From: Acanthamoeba lenticulata | Taxonomy: Eukaryota; Discosea; Longamoebia; Acanthamoebidae | Assembly: GCA_002179805.1 (NCBI GenBank) | Contig: NAVB01000010.1 | Span: 99,602-163,601, forward strand | DNA: 64,000 bases | Reading direction: 5' to 3' | Translations under genes and position numbers: made by a program | Shown here: positions 31,913-40,905 of the stretch, in pieces | Layout of the letters: every line of letters begins with the position of its first letter | How positions within the stretch are numbered: position 1 is the first letter of the stretch | Notes under the pieces: generated by a model | What the model saw: the letters and a program-made list of their open reading frames with translations, nothing else | Told to the model about the DNA's origin: nothing | Databases searched by the model: none

Positions 31913-34900
31913 TTAAGAATCGCCGCCTGTTTGCTGCTGGCTCTGCAGCTGCTCCGTGAGGTTGGCCCAGTTCTCGAGCTCGGCCTGGAGCGCGTCGATC
32001 TCGCTGTCTCGTGCCTCGAGCTGCTCCAGCGCGACCTCCAGGGCCTTCTCGGCCTTGGCCCGGGCCTCCTTCTCACTTCCAAGCTGCGTCGCGAGCGCCT
32101 CCGCCGCATCCTCTCTCTCGGCCTCGAGCCCCTGCGCACGCTGCTCGAGCTCGCGCAGGCGAGCCTGAGACTCCGCCAGCCGCTCCGCGGCCGCGGCCAG
32201 CTCGGCCTCCTTTTCGGCTTGCACCTGCGCGAGCCGCTCGTCGGCTTCGCGCTTGACGTGCGCCAGCTCGTCCTCGGCCTCGGCCCGTCGTCGCTCATCG
32301 TCGGCAGCGCGAGCCGCCTCTAGCGCGCGCAGCTCGGTGGCCATCGCCTCGTTTCGCCGCTCGATCTCGGTCGCCCGCGCCTCGGTCTCAGCCACACGTC
32401 GCTGCCAGCCCTCGTCGCTCTCCCGTCGCTGTGCCTCAGCCTCCGCATGTGCCTCCTGAGCCTGGCGCAGCGCGTCGCGGAGTGCCTCGGCTTGCGCCCG
32501 CGCCTCGCGCTCGCTTTCGGCTTGGGCTTGCTGCGCACGTCGCTCCCAGTCCGCCCGGGCCTGCTCGTGCTCGGCCTCGCGGGCCGCGGCCTGGCGCTCC
32601 CACTCGTCACGCTCGCGTCGCCACTCGGTTTCTCGTCGCTCGGCTTCCTCGGCCCGAGCGCGCTCGGCGTCGCTCGACTGCTGGTGCAAGGCCGCCTCGA
32701 GCCGCGCGTGCCACGCTCGCTCGGCCTCCCCGCGCTGAGCCTCCCATGCGGCCTCGCGCTCGTCCAGCTTGGCCTGCCATGCGCGGTCCATCTCGCGCAC
32801 GCGCTCGGCCCACTCGACGCCCTCGCGCTCCTCCGTGCGCCGCTTCCACTCGGCCTCCTGCTCGTCCAGGGCCCGCCGGTGGGCCTCCGCGGCCTCGCGC
32901 TCGCGCGCTTCCCGCTCCCCGAGGAGGCTCTCGAGCTCGGTGACGTGCGCTTGCGCGGCGGCCAGGCCCTCGCCTGCCTCGATCGCCCGCCGCTCGAGCT
33001 CCTGCACTTGGACGGCCGCTTGGGTCATGCGCTCTTCCAACGCGGCTTGGGCGGCGTCGGCGCTTGTCTTGACCGCCGCCAACTCGGTCTGCAGCTCGGC
33101 CAGGCGCGCTGCGGCCTGCTGCTCCCTTGTCTCGGCGGCGATGCGCTGCTCATGGGCCAGCTCGAGCTGCACGCGCAGGCCCTCCTCGGCCTGCTCTCTC
33201 CCGGCCTGCCCGTCGCGCAGCTGCGCCTCGGCTGCCTGGGCGCGGTCCTCGGCCGCTCGCGCCCGCTGCTCGGCCTCGACCGCCTCGTTGCTACGGCTGG
33301 CCAGCTCGGCGTCCTTGGCCTCGAGCTTGGCGCGCCACTCGGCCTCGACCCGGGCCACGGCCTGCTCCTCACGCTCGTCGGCCGCGCGCAGGGCAGCCGC
33401 GTGGGTCTGCTGAAGCTCGTCGAGCTGGGTCCGCAGTTGGCCGGCTTCCTCGCTGGCTTGGTTCGTCCCGGCGTCGAACTTGGCGCGCCACTCGGCCTCC
33501 ACCCGAGCCACGGCCTGTTCCTCGGTCGTGCGCAGGGCTTGGGCGTGGGCCTGCTGCAGCTCGTCGAGCTGGGCCTGCAGTCGACCGACCTCCTCGCTCG
33601 CCAGTCGGAGCTCGTCGAGCTGTGCCCGCAGGTGACCGGCCTCGTCGTTGGCCTGTTTCTCACTCGCCTCGAGCTTGTCGCGCCATCCGGCCTCGGCCTC
33701 GCGCAGAGCGTCAGAGTGGGCCTGGCGGAGCTCGTCGAGCTGCACCCGCATTTGGCTGGCCTCGTCGCTGGCCTGCTTGTCACGCGCCTCGAGCTTGGCG
33801 CGCCACTCGGCTTCCACCCGAGCCACGGTCTGTTCCTCGGCCTTGTTCAGAGCATCGGCGTGGACCTGTCGAAGATCGTCAAGCTGAGCACGCAGTTGGT
33901 TGGCCTCATCGCCGGCCTGTTTCTCGCTCGCCTCGAGCTTGGCGCGCCACTTGCCTTCGACTCGGGCAACGGCCTGTTCCTCGACCCCACGCAGGGCTTG
34001 GGCGTGAGCCTGGCGGAGCTCGTCGAGCTGTGCCTGCAGTCGGCCGACCTCCCCGCTGGCCTGCCGCAGCTCGTCAAGCTGCGCCCGCAGTTGACCAGCC
34101 TCGTCGCTGGCTTGAATCTGGCTCGCGTCGAGCTTGGCGCGCCACTCGACCTCCGCTCGAGCCAAGGCCTGCTCCTCAGTTGTGCGGAGGGCATCCGCGT
34201 GGACCTGCTGGAGCTCGACGAGCTGAGCCCGCAGCTGACCGGCGTTCTCGCTGGCCTGCTTTTCGCTCGCCTCGAGCTTGGCGCGCCACTCGGCTTCGGC
34301 CTCGCGCAGAGCACCAGCGTGAGTCTGTCGAAGCTCATCGATCTTAGCCTGCAGCTGACCGGCCTCGTCGCTGGCCTGCTTGTCTCTCGCGTCGAGCTTG
34401 GCGCGCCACTCGGCCTCGGCCCGAGCCACGACCTGTTCCTCGATCGTGCGCAGCGTATCAGCGTGGATCTTCCGGAGCTCGTCGAGCTGAGCCTGCAGTT
34501 CGTTGCCGGCCTGCGTTTCGCAGGCCTCAAGCTTGGCTCGCCACTCGGTCTCGGCCGTGCGCAGGGCGTCGGCGTGAGTCTGGCGGAGCTCGTCGAGCTG
34601 AGCCTGCAGTCGACCGACCTCCCCGCTGGCCAGGCGGAGCTCGTCGAGCTGTGCCCGCAGGTGACCGGCCTCGTCGCTGGCCTGCTTCTCGCTTGTCTCG
34701 AGTTTGACGCGCCACTCGGTCTCCGCCTGAGCCGCGGCTTGAGCCTCCCTAGCCACAGCCTGTTCCTCCATCGCTCGCAGGGCATCAGCATGGACTTGCC
34801 GCAGCTCGTCGAGCTGGGCTCGCAGGTGACCGGCCTCGTCGCTGGCCTGCTTGTCTCTCGCGTTGAGCTTGGCGCGCCACTCGGCCTCGATCCGGGCCAC

Positions 34901-36889
34901 GGCCTGTTCCTCGGTCGTGCGCAGCGCATCAGCGTGGGTCTGCCGCAGCTCGTCGAGCTGTGCCCGCAGGTGACTGGCCTTCTCGCTGACTTTCTTCTCG
35001 CTCGCCTCGAGCTGGGCCTGAAGTCGGCCGACCTCTTCGCCACTGGCCTGGCGGAGCTCGTCGAGCTGTGCCCGCAGTTGGCTGGCCTCGTCGCTGGCCT
35101 GCTTCTCGCTTGCCTCAAGCTTGGCGCGCCACTCGGCCTCAATGCGGGCCACGGCCTGTTCCTCGGTCGCGTGCAGGGCATCAGCATGGGCCCGTTGAAG
35201 ATCGTCGAGCTGGACTCGCAGTTGGCCGGCCTCCTCGCTGGCCCGTTTCTCGCTCGCCTCAAGCTTGGCGCGCCACTCGGCTTCAACCCCAGCCACGGCC
35301 TGTTCCTCGGCTGTGCGCAGAGCATCAGCTTGGGCCTGTCGGAGCTCGTCGAGCTGTGCTTGCAGTCGGCCGACCTCCCCGCTGGCCTGCCGCAGCTCGT
35401 CGAGCTGTGCCCGCAGGTGCCCGGCCTCGTCGCTGGCCTGCTTCTCGCTCGACTCGAGCTTGGCGCGCCACTCGGCTTCAACCCTGGCCACAGCCTGTTC
35501 CTCGGCCGTGCGCAGAACATCAGCGTGGGCCTGCCGGAGCTTGTCGAGCTGCACCTGCAGTTGGCCGGCCTCGTCCCTAGCCTGCTTCTCGCTCAACTCG
35601 AGCTTGGCGCGCCACTCGGTCTCAGCCTGAGCCACGGCTTGAGCCTCCCGCGCGCGTGCATCGGCCAGCAGACGCTTGACCTCACCCGCCTGCTCGTCGG
35701 TCAGCGCACGCCGCTCGGCCTCGAGCGCGCGGGCCACCTGGTCCGCCGCGGCCTGTTCCAGCTCGCGCTCGCGGACCTGGAGGCGGTCGGCCCAGGTGGC
35801 CTCGAGCTCGCGCTCACGCGTGCGGGCGGCCTCGTCGGCCGAGCGCATCCGCGTTTCCCACTCGGCCGCCAGCTGCAGCTCGCGCTCGCGTAAGGCGGCT
35901 AGCCGCGCCTCGTTGGCCCGCCGCTGCTCGTCGAGCACGAGGCTCGTCTCCTGATCCGCCGCTTTCTTCTGCATCTCGCCCTTAAGCTTCTCGATGTGGG
36001 CGAGCATGGCGACGCGCGTCTGCTCGGCCTCGTCCCGCACCTGGGCCTCGAGCGCGTCGATCCGGGCCTGCTTGGCCCTCAGCTCGCCCGAGAGCTCCTC
36101 GAGCTGCTCCCGCAGCCGCTTCGCCTCCGCTGCTGTCGCCGCATCAGCGCCAGCACCGCCACCACTGCTGCTGCTGGTGCCGCTGGTGCTGGCCCCCGGC
36201 GGTGTCGGTGCTACGGGGAGCGGCTTGTCAGGGCGCCCAGCGGGCGGTGGCGCCGCCGGCAAGGCGGATGACACGGATGGCGACGCCGAGGGAGCCGAGG
36301 GTGTTGAAGGGGGTGTGGGCAGCGGCGCGGCCTTGGCCAGGGGCTGGGCAGATGACACAAGCGGCGGCACAGGCAGCGGAGCATTTTTTGCCACCGCCGC
36401 CGTCGTTGTTGTCGTCGTAGTTCCCGTCGTCGCGGCAGTCGGGGGCCTTGCGCCGCTTCCAAAGGCGGCGGCCGCTGGCGGGGTCGGCAGCTCCTTGCCA
36501 ACCCGCGGACGTGCTGCGGGCCTGGTGGGTGGAGCCGCAGATGATGGCGGGGGCGTGGGCAGCGGGGCGTCCTTGGCCAGGGCAGGCCTGTGCGCCGTCG
36601 GCACAGCTTTGGCGTCCGCCTGGGTGGTCGTGGTGGAGGAGGACGTGGTCGATGAAGTGATCGACGTGGGTGCCGTCGGGGCTGGGGGCTCGTGGCGCTT
36701 GGCCTGGAGGTTCTTGAGTTTGGAGAGGAGTTGCTCCTTGTTGTCGGTGCCGGTATCGCGGGCCTCCTCCACCTGGCTCGCGCGCTTTACTCGAGCAGGA
36801 GACCACGTCGTGGCCCCGGTTGGCGGAGAAGCAGCCACAGCAGGAGCCGCATCGGTCTCACCACCTGCCCACCCGTTAGATTCATTCAT
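31913..36889 (-). CDS. Large intronless coiled-coil protein with about 15 repeats of 48 residues
   Basis: One uninterrupted frame of 1,658 residues from ATG 36889 (MNESNGWAGGETDAAP); the frame is open four codons further but without ATG. Residues about 1-260 are low-complexity Pro/Ala/Thr/Ser. The rest is almost entirely charged alpha-helical coiled coil. The centre is an array of units of about 48 residues built on EAEWRAKLEASEKQASDEAG, then QLRAQLDELRQTHADALRTT, then EEQAVARV. Some units are shortened or carry an extra SGEVGRLQAQLDELRQ. A second, more varied Glu/Arg/Ala coiled coil follows, and the tail ends SQQQTGGDS. No head domain, CAAX box or membrane segment is seen. A structural, cytoskeletal or tethering role is possible but unproven. 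Lack of introns is striking beside intron-rich neighbours. Confidence 0.85.
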   Translation of the reverse strand: MNESNGWAGGETDAAPAVAASPPTGATTWSPARVKRASQVEEARDTGTDNKEQLLSKLKNLQAKRHEPPAPTAPTSITSSTTSSSTTTTQADAKAVPTAHRPALAKDAPLPTPPPSSAAPPTRPAARPRVGKELPTPPAAAAFGSGARPPTAATTGTTTTTTTAAVAKNAPLPVPPLVSSAQPLAKAAPLPTPPSTPSAPSASPSVSSALPAAPPPAGRPDKPLPVAPTPPGASTSGTSSSSGGGAGADAATAAEAKRLREQLEELSGELRAKQARIDALEAQVRDEAEQTRVAMLAHIEKLKGEMQKKAADQETSLVLDEQRRANEARLAALRERELQLAAEWETRMRSADEAARTRERELEATWADRLQVRERELEQAAADQVARALEAERRALTDEQAGEVKRLLADARAREAQAVAQAETEWRAKLELSEKQARDEAGQLQVQLDKLRQAHADVLRTAEEQAVARVEAEWRAKLESSEKQASDEAGHLRAQLDELRQASGEVGRLQAQLDELRQAQADALRTAEEQAVAGVEAEWRAKLEASEKRASEEAGQLRVQLDDLQRAHADALHATEEQAVARIEAEWRAKLEASEKQASDEASQLRAQLDELRQASGEEVGRLQAQLEASEKKVSEKASHLRAQLDELRQTHADALRTTEEQAVARIEAEWRAKLNARDKQASDEAGHLRAQLDELRQVHADALRAMEEQAVAREAQAAAQAETEWRVKLETSEKQASDEAGHLRAQLDELRLASGEVGRLQAQLDELRQTHADALRTAETEWRAKLEACETQAGNELQAQLDELRKIHADTLRTIEEQVVARAEAEWRAKLDARDKQASDEAGQLQAKIDELRQTHAGALREAEAEWRAKLEASEKQASENAGQLRAQLVELQQVHADALRTTEEQALARAEVEWRAKLDASQIQASDEAGQLRAQLDELRQASGEVGRLQAQLDELRQAHAQALRGVEEQAVARVEGKWRAKLEASEKQAGDEANQLRAQLDDLRQVHADALNKAEEQTVARVEAEWRAKLEARDKQASDEASQMRVQLDELRQAHSDALREAEAGWRDKLEASEKQANDEAGHLRAQLDELRLASEEVGRLQAQLDELQQAHAQALRTTEEQAVARVEAEWRAKFDAGTNQASEEAGQLRTQLDELQQTHAAALRAADEREEQAVARVEAEWRAKLEAKDAELASRSNEAVEAEQRARAAEDRAQAAEAQLRDGQAGREQAEEGLRVQLELAHEQRIAAETREQQAAARLAELQTELAAVKTSADAAQAALEERMTQAAVQVQELERRAIEAGEGLAAAQAHVTELESLLGEREAREREAAEAHRRALDEQEAEWKRRTEEREGVEWAERVREMDRAWQAKLDEREAAWEAQRGEAERAWHARLEAALHQQSSDAERARAEEAERRETEWRRERDEWERQAAAREAEHEQARADWERRAQQAQAESEREARAQAEALRDALRQAQEAHAEAEAQRRESDEGWQRRVAETEARATEIERRNEAMATELRALEAARAADDERRRAEAEDELAHVKREADERLAQVQAEKEAELAAAAERLAESQARLRELEQRAQGLEAEREDAAEALATQLGSEKEARAKAEKALEVALEQLEARDSEIDALQAELENWANLTEQLQSQQQTGGDS
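33300..35630 (-). repeat. Tandem array of about 144-bp units encoding coiled coil
   Basis: About 15 imperfect units, each marked by a Trp in E-W-R-A-K-L. The commonest length is 48 codons; shorter units (for example near 34300 and 34560) and units enlarged by an inserted SGEVGRLQAQLDELRQ also occur. DNA similarity between units is high, so unequal crossing-over within the array is likely. Confidence 0.85.
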
Positions 36890-37282
36890 CTTGGCAACCA
36901 ACGATCGCTGGCAGCAACGATTGAATTACCTGGTGTGCCACTGGCCCGCTTGTTGCCAATGAATGAACCGGCGGGTGTGGGCAACCGCTTAGTCGCCCAA
37001 CTACCCGGAGGCGCACTGCCCGTTGGTGGATTCATGCAGCTCAGCCTCCTCTTCAGGCTTCTGGAGAGATATTAAATAAATTAATTTATTGCAGAAAAAT
37101 GGCCGAGGCACGTCGGCGCCGCTCCTCCAGGATGCCAACTCGCCTCCGCCGCGCAGGGCGTTCGCCAATGAAGGTGACTGCTTGATTGGTAGAAGATTTG
37201 GATGACCTTCCTCATAACCACCGGTTTTATCTGGTCTTTTTTGCGTATTTGCAGCAACCATGAAGCAACTCGAGGGTGAGCC
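36890..37282. other. Intergenic region
   Basis: 393 bases between the coiled-coil gene start and the 3' end of the oxidoreductase gene. Apart from a possible oxidoreductase relic (37105-37170, listed separately) it shows only an A+T-rich patch around 37070-37095. Confidence 0.4.
37105..37170 (-). pseudogene. Possible relic of a Gfo/Idh/MocA C-terminal exon
   Basis: The minus strand encodes SLANALRGGGELASWRSGAD, which resembles AIANALHAADDGAKLEVPLA in the last exon of the neighbouring gene (37340-37430). In DNA the shared core is CCGCCGCG.GCAGGGCGTT. It is short and partly out of frame, so the call is weak. Confidence 0.3.
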
Positions 37283-39037
37283 TCACACGGACACCCAAAC
37301 ACCTTGCTCGTTGGAATGGTGGCACGCGTCGATGACGGTCTGCACGTAGTGCCCGTCCTCGAGGGTGGCCGCCAGCGGCACCTCCAACTTGGCGCCATCG
37401 TCCGCCGCGTGCAGGGCGTTGGCGATCGCTTCCGCCAACAGAATCGTGGCTTGACCTGTTCTCAGGTCCGAGGGTTATATATACGAGTGGTCCTTCTCGA
37501 TCTCGTGTGCAGGTGTTGAGGACGTCTCGTACCAAAGGGGTGGTTGAGCGCAGGCTCGGCGATTTGCTCGCGTTCCACGGCGATGATCTTCTCGTCGTTG
37601 GAGTTGTACACGTCCAGGTCTCCCCTGCCCACGTCCTGGCGCACGCAACGGGTGAGCGATAAGCAGAGGAGAAAACATGGCAGGAGGAAGCGATGGTGAT
37701 CATTGGCGCACGATGGAGAGGGTGCCCTTCTCGCAGAGGAAGGAGATCTCCTTGCGGCGCTTGAACTGCGATCCGTGGCCGTGGAGCTGGAAGCTGACAC
37801 TTCCCGCCGTGCCGTTGGCGAAGCGGAACTGAACCAGCGCAGAGTCGTCGGCGGTCACCTCGCGCATCCTCTTTTCCCCTGCGCCCATCCGCCCCCAACC
37901 CAATCAGGCCCACGCGTAGTGGAGTAGCAACAACGATCTCGCGGGTTGCACCATCAGCCGTCGTCTCGGGCTTCTGCTTGATGAACGTGTGGAGGGTGGC
38001 GTTGACGGACGTGATGCGCGACCCGAGGATCCACGAGATATTATCAATCACGTGCGTGCCAACAGCCCCTGCACACACACGTCCACACAGGCGAGACACT
38101 TTCTATGAGGAGGAGGACCTCCTTCCTTCACTGAGATCTTCGCGCCAGAGCTGCAGGCGCGCGGTACCGAGGAGGCCACCGCCCTTCTCTTTGTCCCACC
38201 ACCAGTAGAAGTCCGAGTTGAGAATCGGAAACTTGGAGAAGAACTCCCCCGTGATGCTGTACACCTGGCCTGCTCTTGTCCCCCCAAGTCGCCCTCGTCA
38301 TGTTGTTCATCTTGACGGTGACGAAGAGGGGGACGTCATGGTACCCAGCTGGCCGCTCTGAATGACCTCCCTGGCCTTTTGCCAGGCGGGCAGGAGGCGC
38401 AGCTCAAAGTCGAGCAGTGACAGCTGCTTCGGGTGCTCCTGATGGGGATGCGTGTCTGTTGGCGCGGCATGATCACGCTCACAGAGGGCAAAAAGGAGAG
38501 AAAGATACCAGAGCAGCCTGGAGCATGGAAAAGGACTCCTGCGCGTTGAGTGAGGTCGGCTTGTCGCACAGAACGTGCTTGCCCGCCTGCAAGGATCTGA
38601 CGTTATCACGAATCGCCTCGTGGAAGCAACAGCACGACGCAACAAGTCTACCTTGAGCGCAGCGATCGCAAGTTCGGCATGCGTGTGGGGCGGCAGCACG
38701 ATCGAAATTAGATCTACCTGTGCGTCAAGATTTTGAGCTTAGTAGGCCAGCGCTTGATGAGGGGGCGATAGTGGTTACGTCGGGACGAGCAATGAGGGCG
38801 TGCGGATCAGTGGTCACAAATGGAATCCCGAGCTCCTCTCCAAACTTCTTCACCTGTGGGTCATTGAAAGTGAGCTGGTGGCCTTCTTCCCTTGGCCTAG
38901 AGGAACGCGACCTTAGATTCGTCACGGCCACTGAGGGCGGCAACCTCCCAGCCTGCCTTGCGGAAGGCAGGCACTTGGACCCTGACCCCCCACCCCGTGC
39001 CCAAGATCCCCACGCGCAGCTTGCGTTTACCCTCCAT
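37283..39037 (-). CDS. Gfo/Idh/MocA family NAD(P)-dependent oxidoreductase
   Basis: Starts MEGKRKLRVGILGTGWGVRV, with the Rossmann GxGxxG-type loop GILGTGWG directly after the start. It continues FRKAGWEVAALSGRDESK, KKFGEELGIPFVTTDPHALI, VDLISIVLPPHTHAELAIAA and AGKHVLCDKPTSLNAQES. The CDKPT segment is the family's EKP-like motif with the conserved Lys-Pro. A C-terminal alpha/beta domain follows (QLSLLDFELRLLPAWQKARE, FANGTAGSVSFQLHGHGSQF), ending DACHHSNEQGVWVSV. Members oxidise or reduce sugars and related compounds. The exact substrate is not evident. About seven introns. It lies 30 bases downstream of the ankyrin-F-box stop, in the same orientation. Confidence 0.88.
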
Positions 39038-39067
39038 CGTTCTTTTACGTCAACTAACCATACACAG

Positions 39068-40741
39068 CTAGCGGTTGTAAAAGTGGAGAACTGTTGGCGG
39101 GAGCGCAGAGTCGTTGTCGGCGTCGAGGGAGAGACTGAAGAAGAACACACGACATGTCCCGTTTTGTGGCTGGTGCTGGAGCACACTGAGCTTGTCGCCC
39201 AACTTCAAGTTGAACGTTGTTCGTCGGCCAGATAGGTTCTTGCACCGCACCTTGCACTCGGTGGCGCTCAACGTCACCCGCGCTACCGCTGCGTCGAGGT
39301 AGTCGTTGATGTTGAAGTAGCCGGCGGGGCTGGCCCGGATATGCTGGGAGAGCGCGTCAAGCGAGTACACGAGCGCGCTGCTTCGAAGGTAATAGTTGCG
39401 TCTGAACATCCAACCGGCGATGGCGCTCACCGGAATCTGGAGTCCGTGGTTGCTGTGGTTGCAGCGTGGGTGGGTCACGATCTGCACCAACAGCTTGGCC
39501 TGCTGTCTGGTCTTGGCCTCGCGCGCGGTCTTGAGCGCAGCTGCAGTAATCGAGTGAGTGACCAAAGATCAAGGCCTCCTTGAGATGAACAGGCCCATGT
39601 ACCTTCGCGTTTGAGAAGCGCTTGGAAGTTATGTTCGGCATCCGGCGGGATCGGACCCACTTGCTCGATGTAGAGCCTCCGCCACAGATCATGATCTGCC
39701 CGCCCAGTATATACCAGCATGAGCCGATGCATCATTCTTGGACGACATGCACAGGAGGGGAAAGAGGAGGTGCACATACCAGTCGCGATGCAGCGCCACC
39801 AGGTCGAGACCTCACACGCGCGTACCAGCTGGGAGAGGGACAGGAAGGAGAGGATGTGGAGGCACAGCTCAGGCGGGAGCGTCTCGAGCGGGTCCAACAG
39901 CTCGGCGTCCGCCCTCCGCTCAGACTCACGCTGCACGGCCAGGCGCCGCAACTCCAGCAGCGCGGAACTGGCCTCCTGGGCCTTCTTGGCTCTGCGGGTA
40001 CTCACATGCGTCAGGGGCGCGGCTAAGCAGAAAGTGCAGAGCCCAAGTCGAGGTACCGAGGGTCCTTGGCCGCCTGGGCGATGAACGGGTGGAGGGCTGT
40101 GTAGGCTTCGTGCTGCGTCGTGAGGTCCACAAAGGAGAAGCCTTCAGCGTCCTTAAGGTTCACGTCTGCGCCGTACACCAGCAGCTCCTTGATGACCTGT
40201 CCATCTATGTTGAGCGAGGGGGCTAGCGGTGCGATGGACGCTGAGCACGGGTTCTTACCTTGTTGCGCTCGCGGCCACAGCCAATGAGTGCCAAGTGGAG
40301 CGGCGTGAAGCCGCCGCTGAGGCGGGTGCCTCGTCCGCCCTTGGCCTTTCCGAGAGGCACGACAGGCGTGGCCAAGTCAGGCAAGGCGCCATTGATGAGG
40401 AGGGAGGCCACCAAGTCGACCGAGCCCCCGTCCAGGCAGGCGCTCTGCAGCAATGTCAATTCCTTTTCCCCACCTGCAGGGGCGCTCTTGGCCTTGGCAG
40501 GAGAGAGGCCAGCCTCGCGGCGCTGGACGTCGGTCTCGCGAAGAAGAGCCATGACCTCCCGCCTGTCGTGCTCGCGCACGCAACGTTGAACTTTGCGCAG
40601 CAACACGTCGCGCTGCTCGGGGCCGGTCCACTTTTGATGCTGCTGCTGCTGTTTACCAACCCCTGTGCCGTTTGATCGCCGCCTCTTGCCTCCATCTTGT
40701 GGATGAAGCGCAGCGCCAGACGAAGCCACCTCTACTGACAT
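39068..40741 (-). CDS. Ankyrin-repeat and F-box protein
   Basis: Starts MSVEVASSGAALHPQDGGKR. The N-terminal half has ankyrin-like repeats: LTLLQSACLDGGSVDLVASL then LINGALPDLA, GGFTPLHLALIGCGRERNK, and VIKELLVYGADVNLKDAEGF. A splice with donor near 40055 and acceptor near 39990 joins FIAQAAKDPR to AKKAQEASSALLELRRLAV in frame. The F-box follows: LETLPPELCLHILSFLSLSQ, then ACEVSTWWRCIATG. The C-terminal region (HSNHGLQIPVSAIAGWMFRR, DYLDAAVARVTLSATECKVR) is not recognised. It would act as an SCF ubiquitin-ligase receptor or scaffold. Ankyrin repeats lie before the F-box, the reverse of the usual F-box-first order. Without the splice the frame stops at LGSALSA, which argues for the single-gene model. 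Confidence 0.78.
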
Positions 40742-40905
40742 GCTCTCGGGCAGTTGCAGAAACGAAGGCAGAACTAAGATCTGAAAGCGCCCTCGACCCT
40801 CGATTGCAGAAATCACGCAGAACGTGCCTAGTCATGTGGGCTCAAATCTTAGTATCATTTCACTTCTTTTTCTCCTCCGGAGCACCCCTGGGGGAGTAGG
40901 TCAGG

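Noticed and set aside
32447..35893. 1,148-codon open frame on the plus strand, antisense to the coiled-coil gene
   Set aside because: It arises because the repeated GC-rich codons of the coiled coil leave no stop in this antisense frame. Its Leu/Gly/Val-rich product mirrors the repeats and has no domain or start context.
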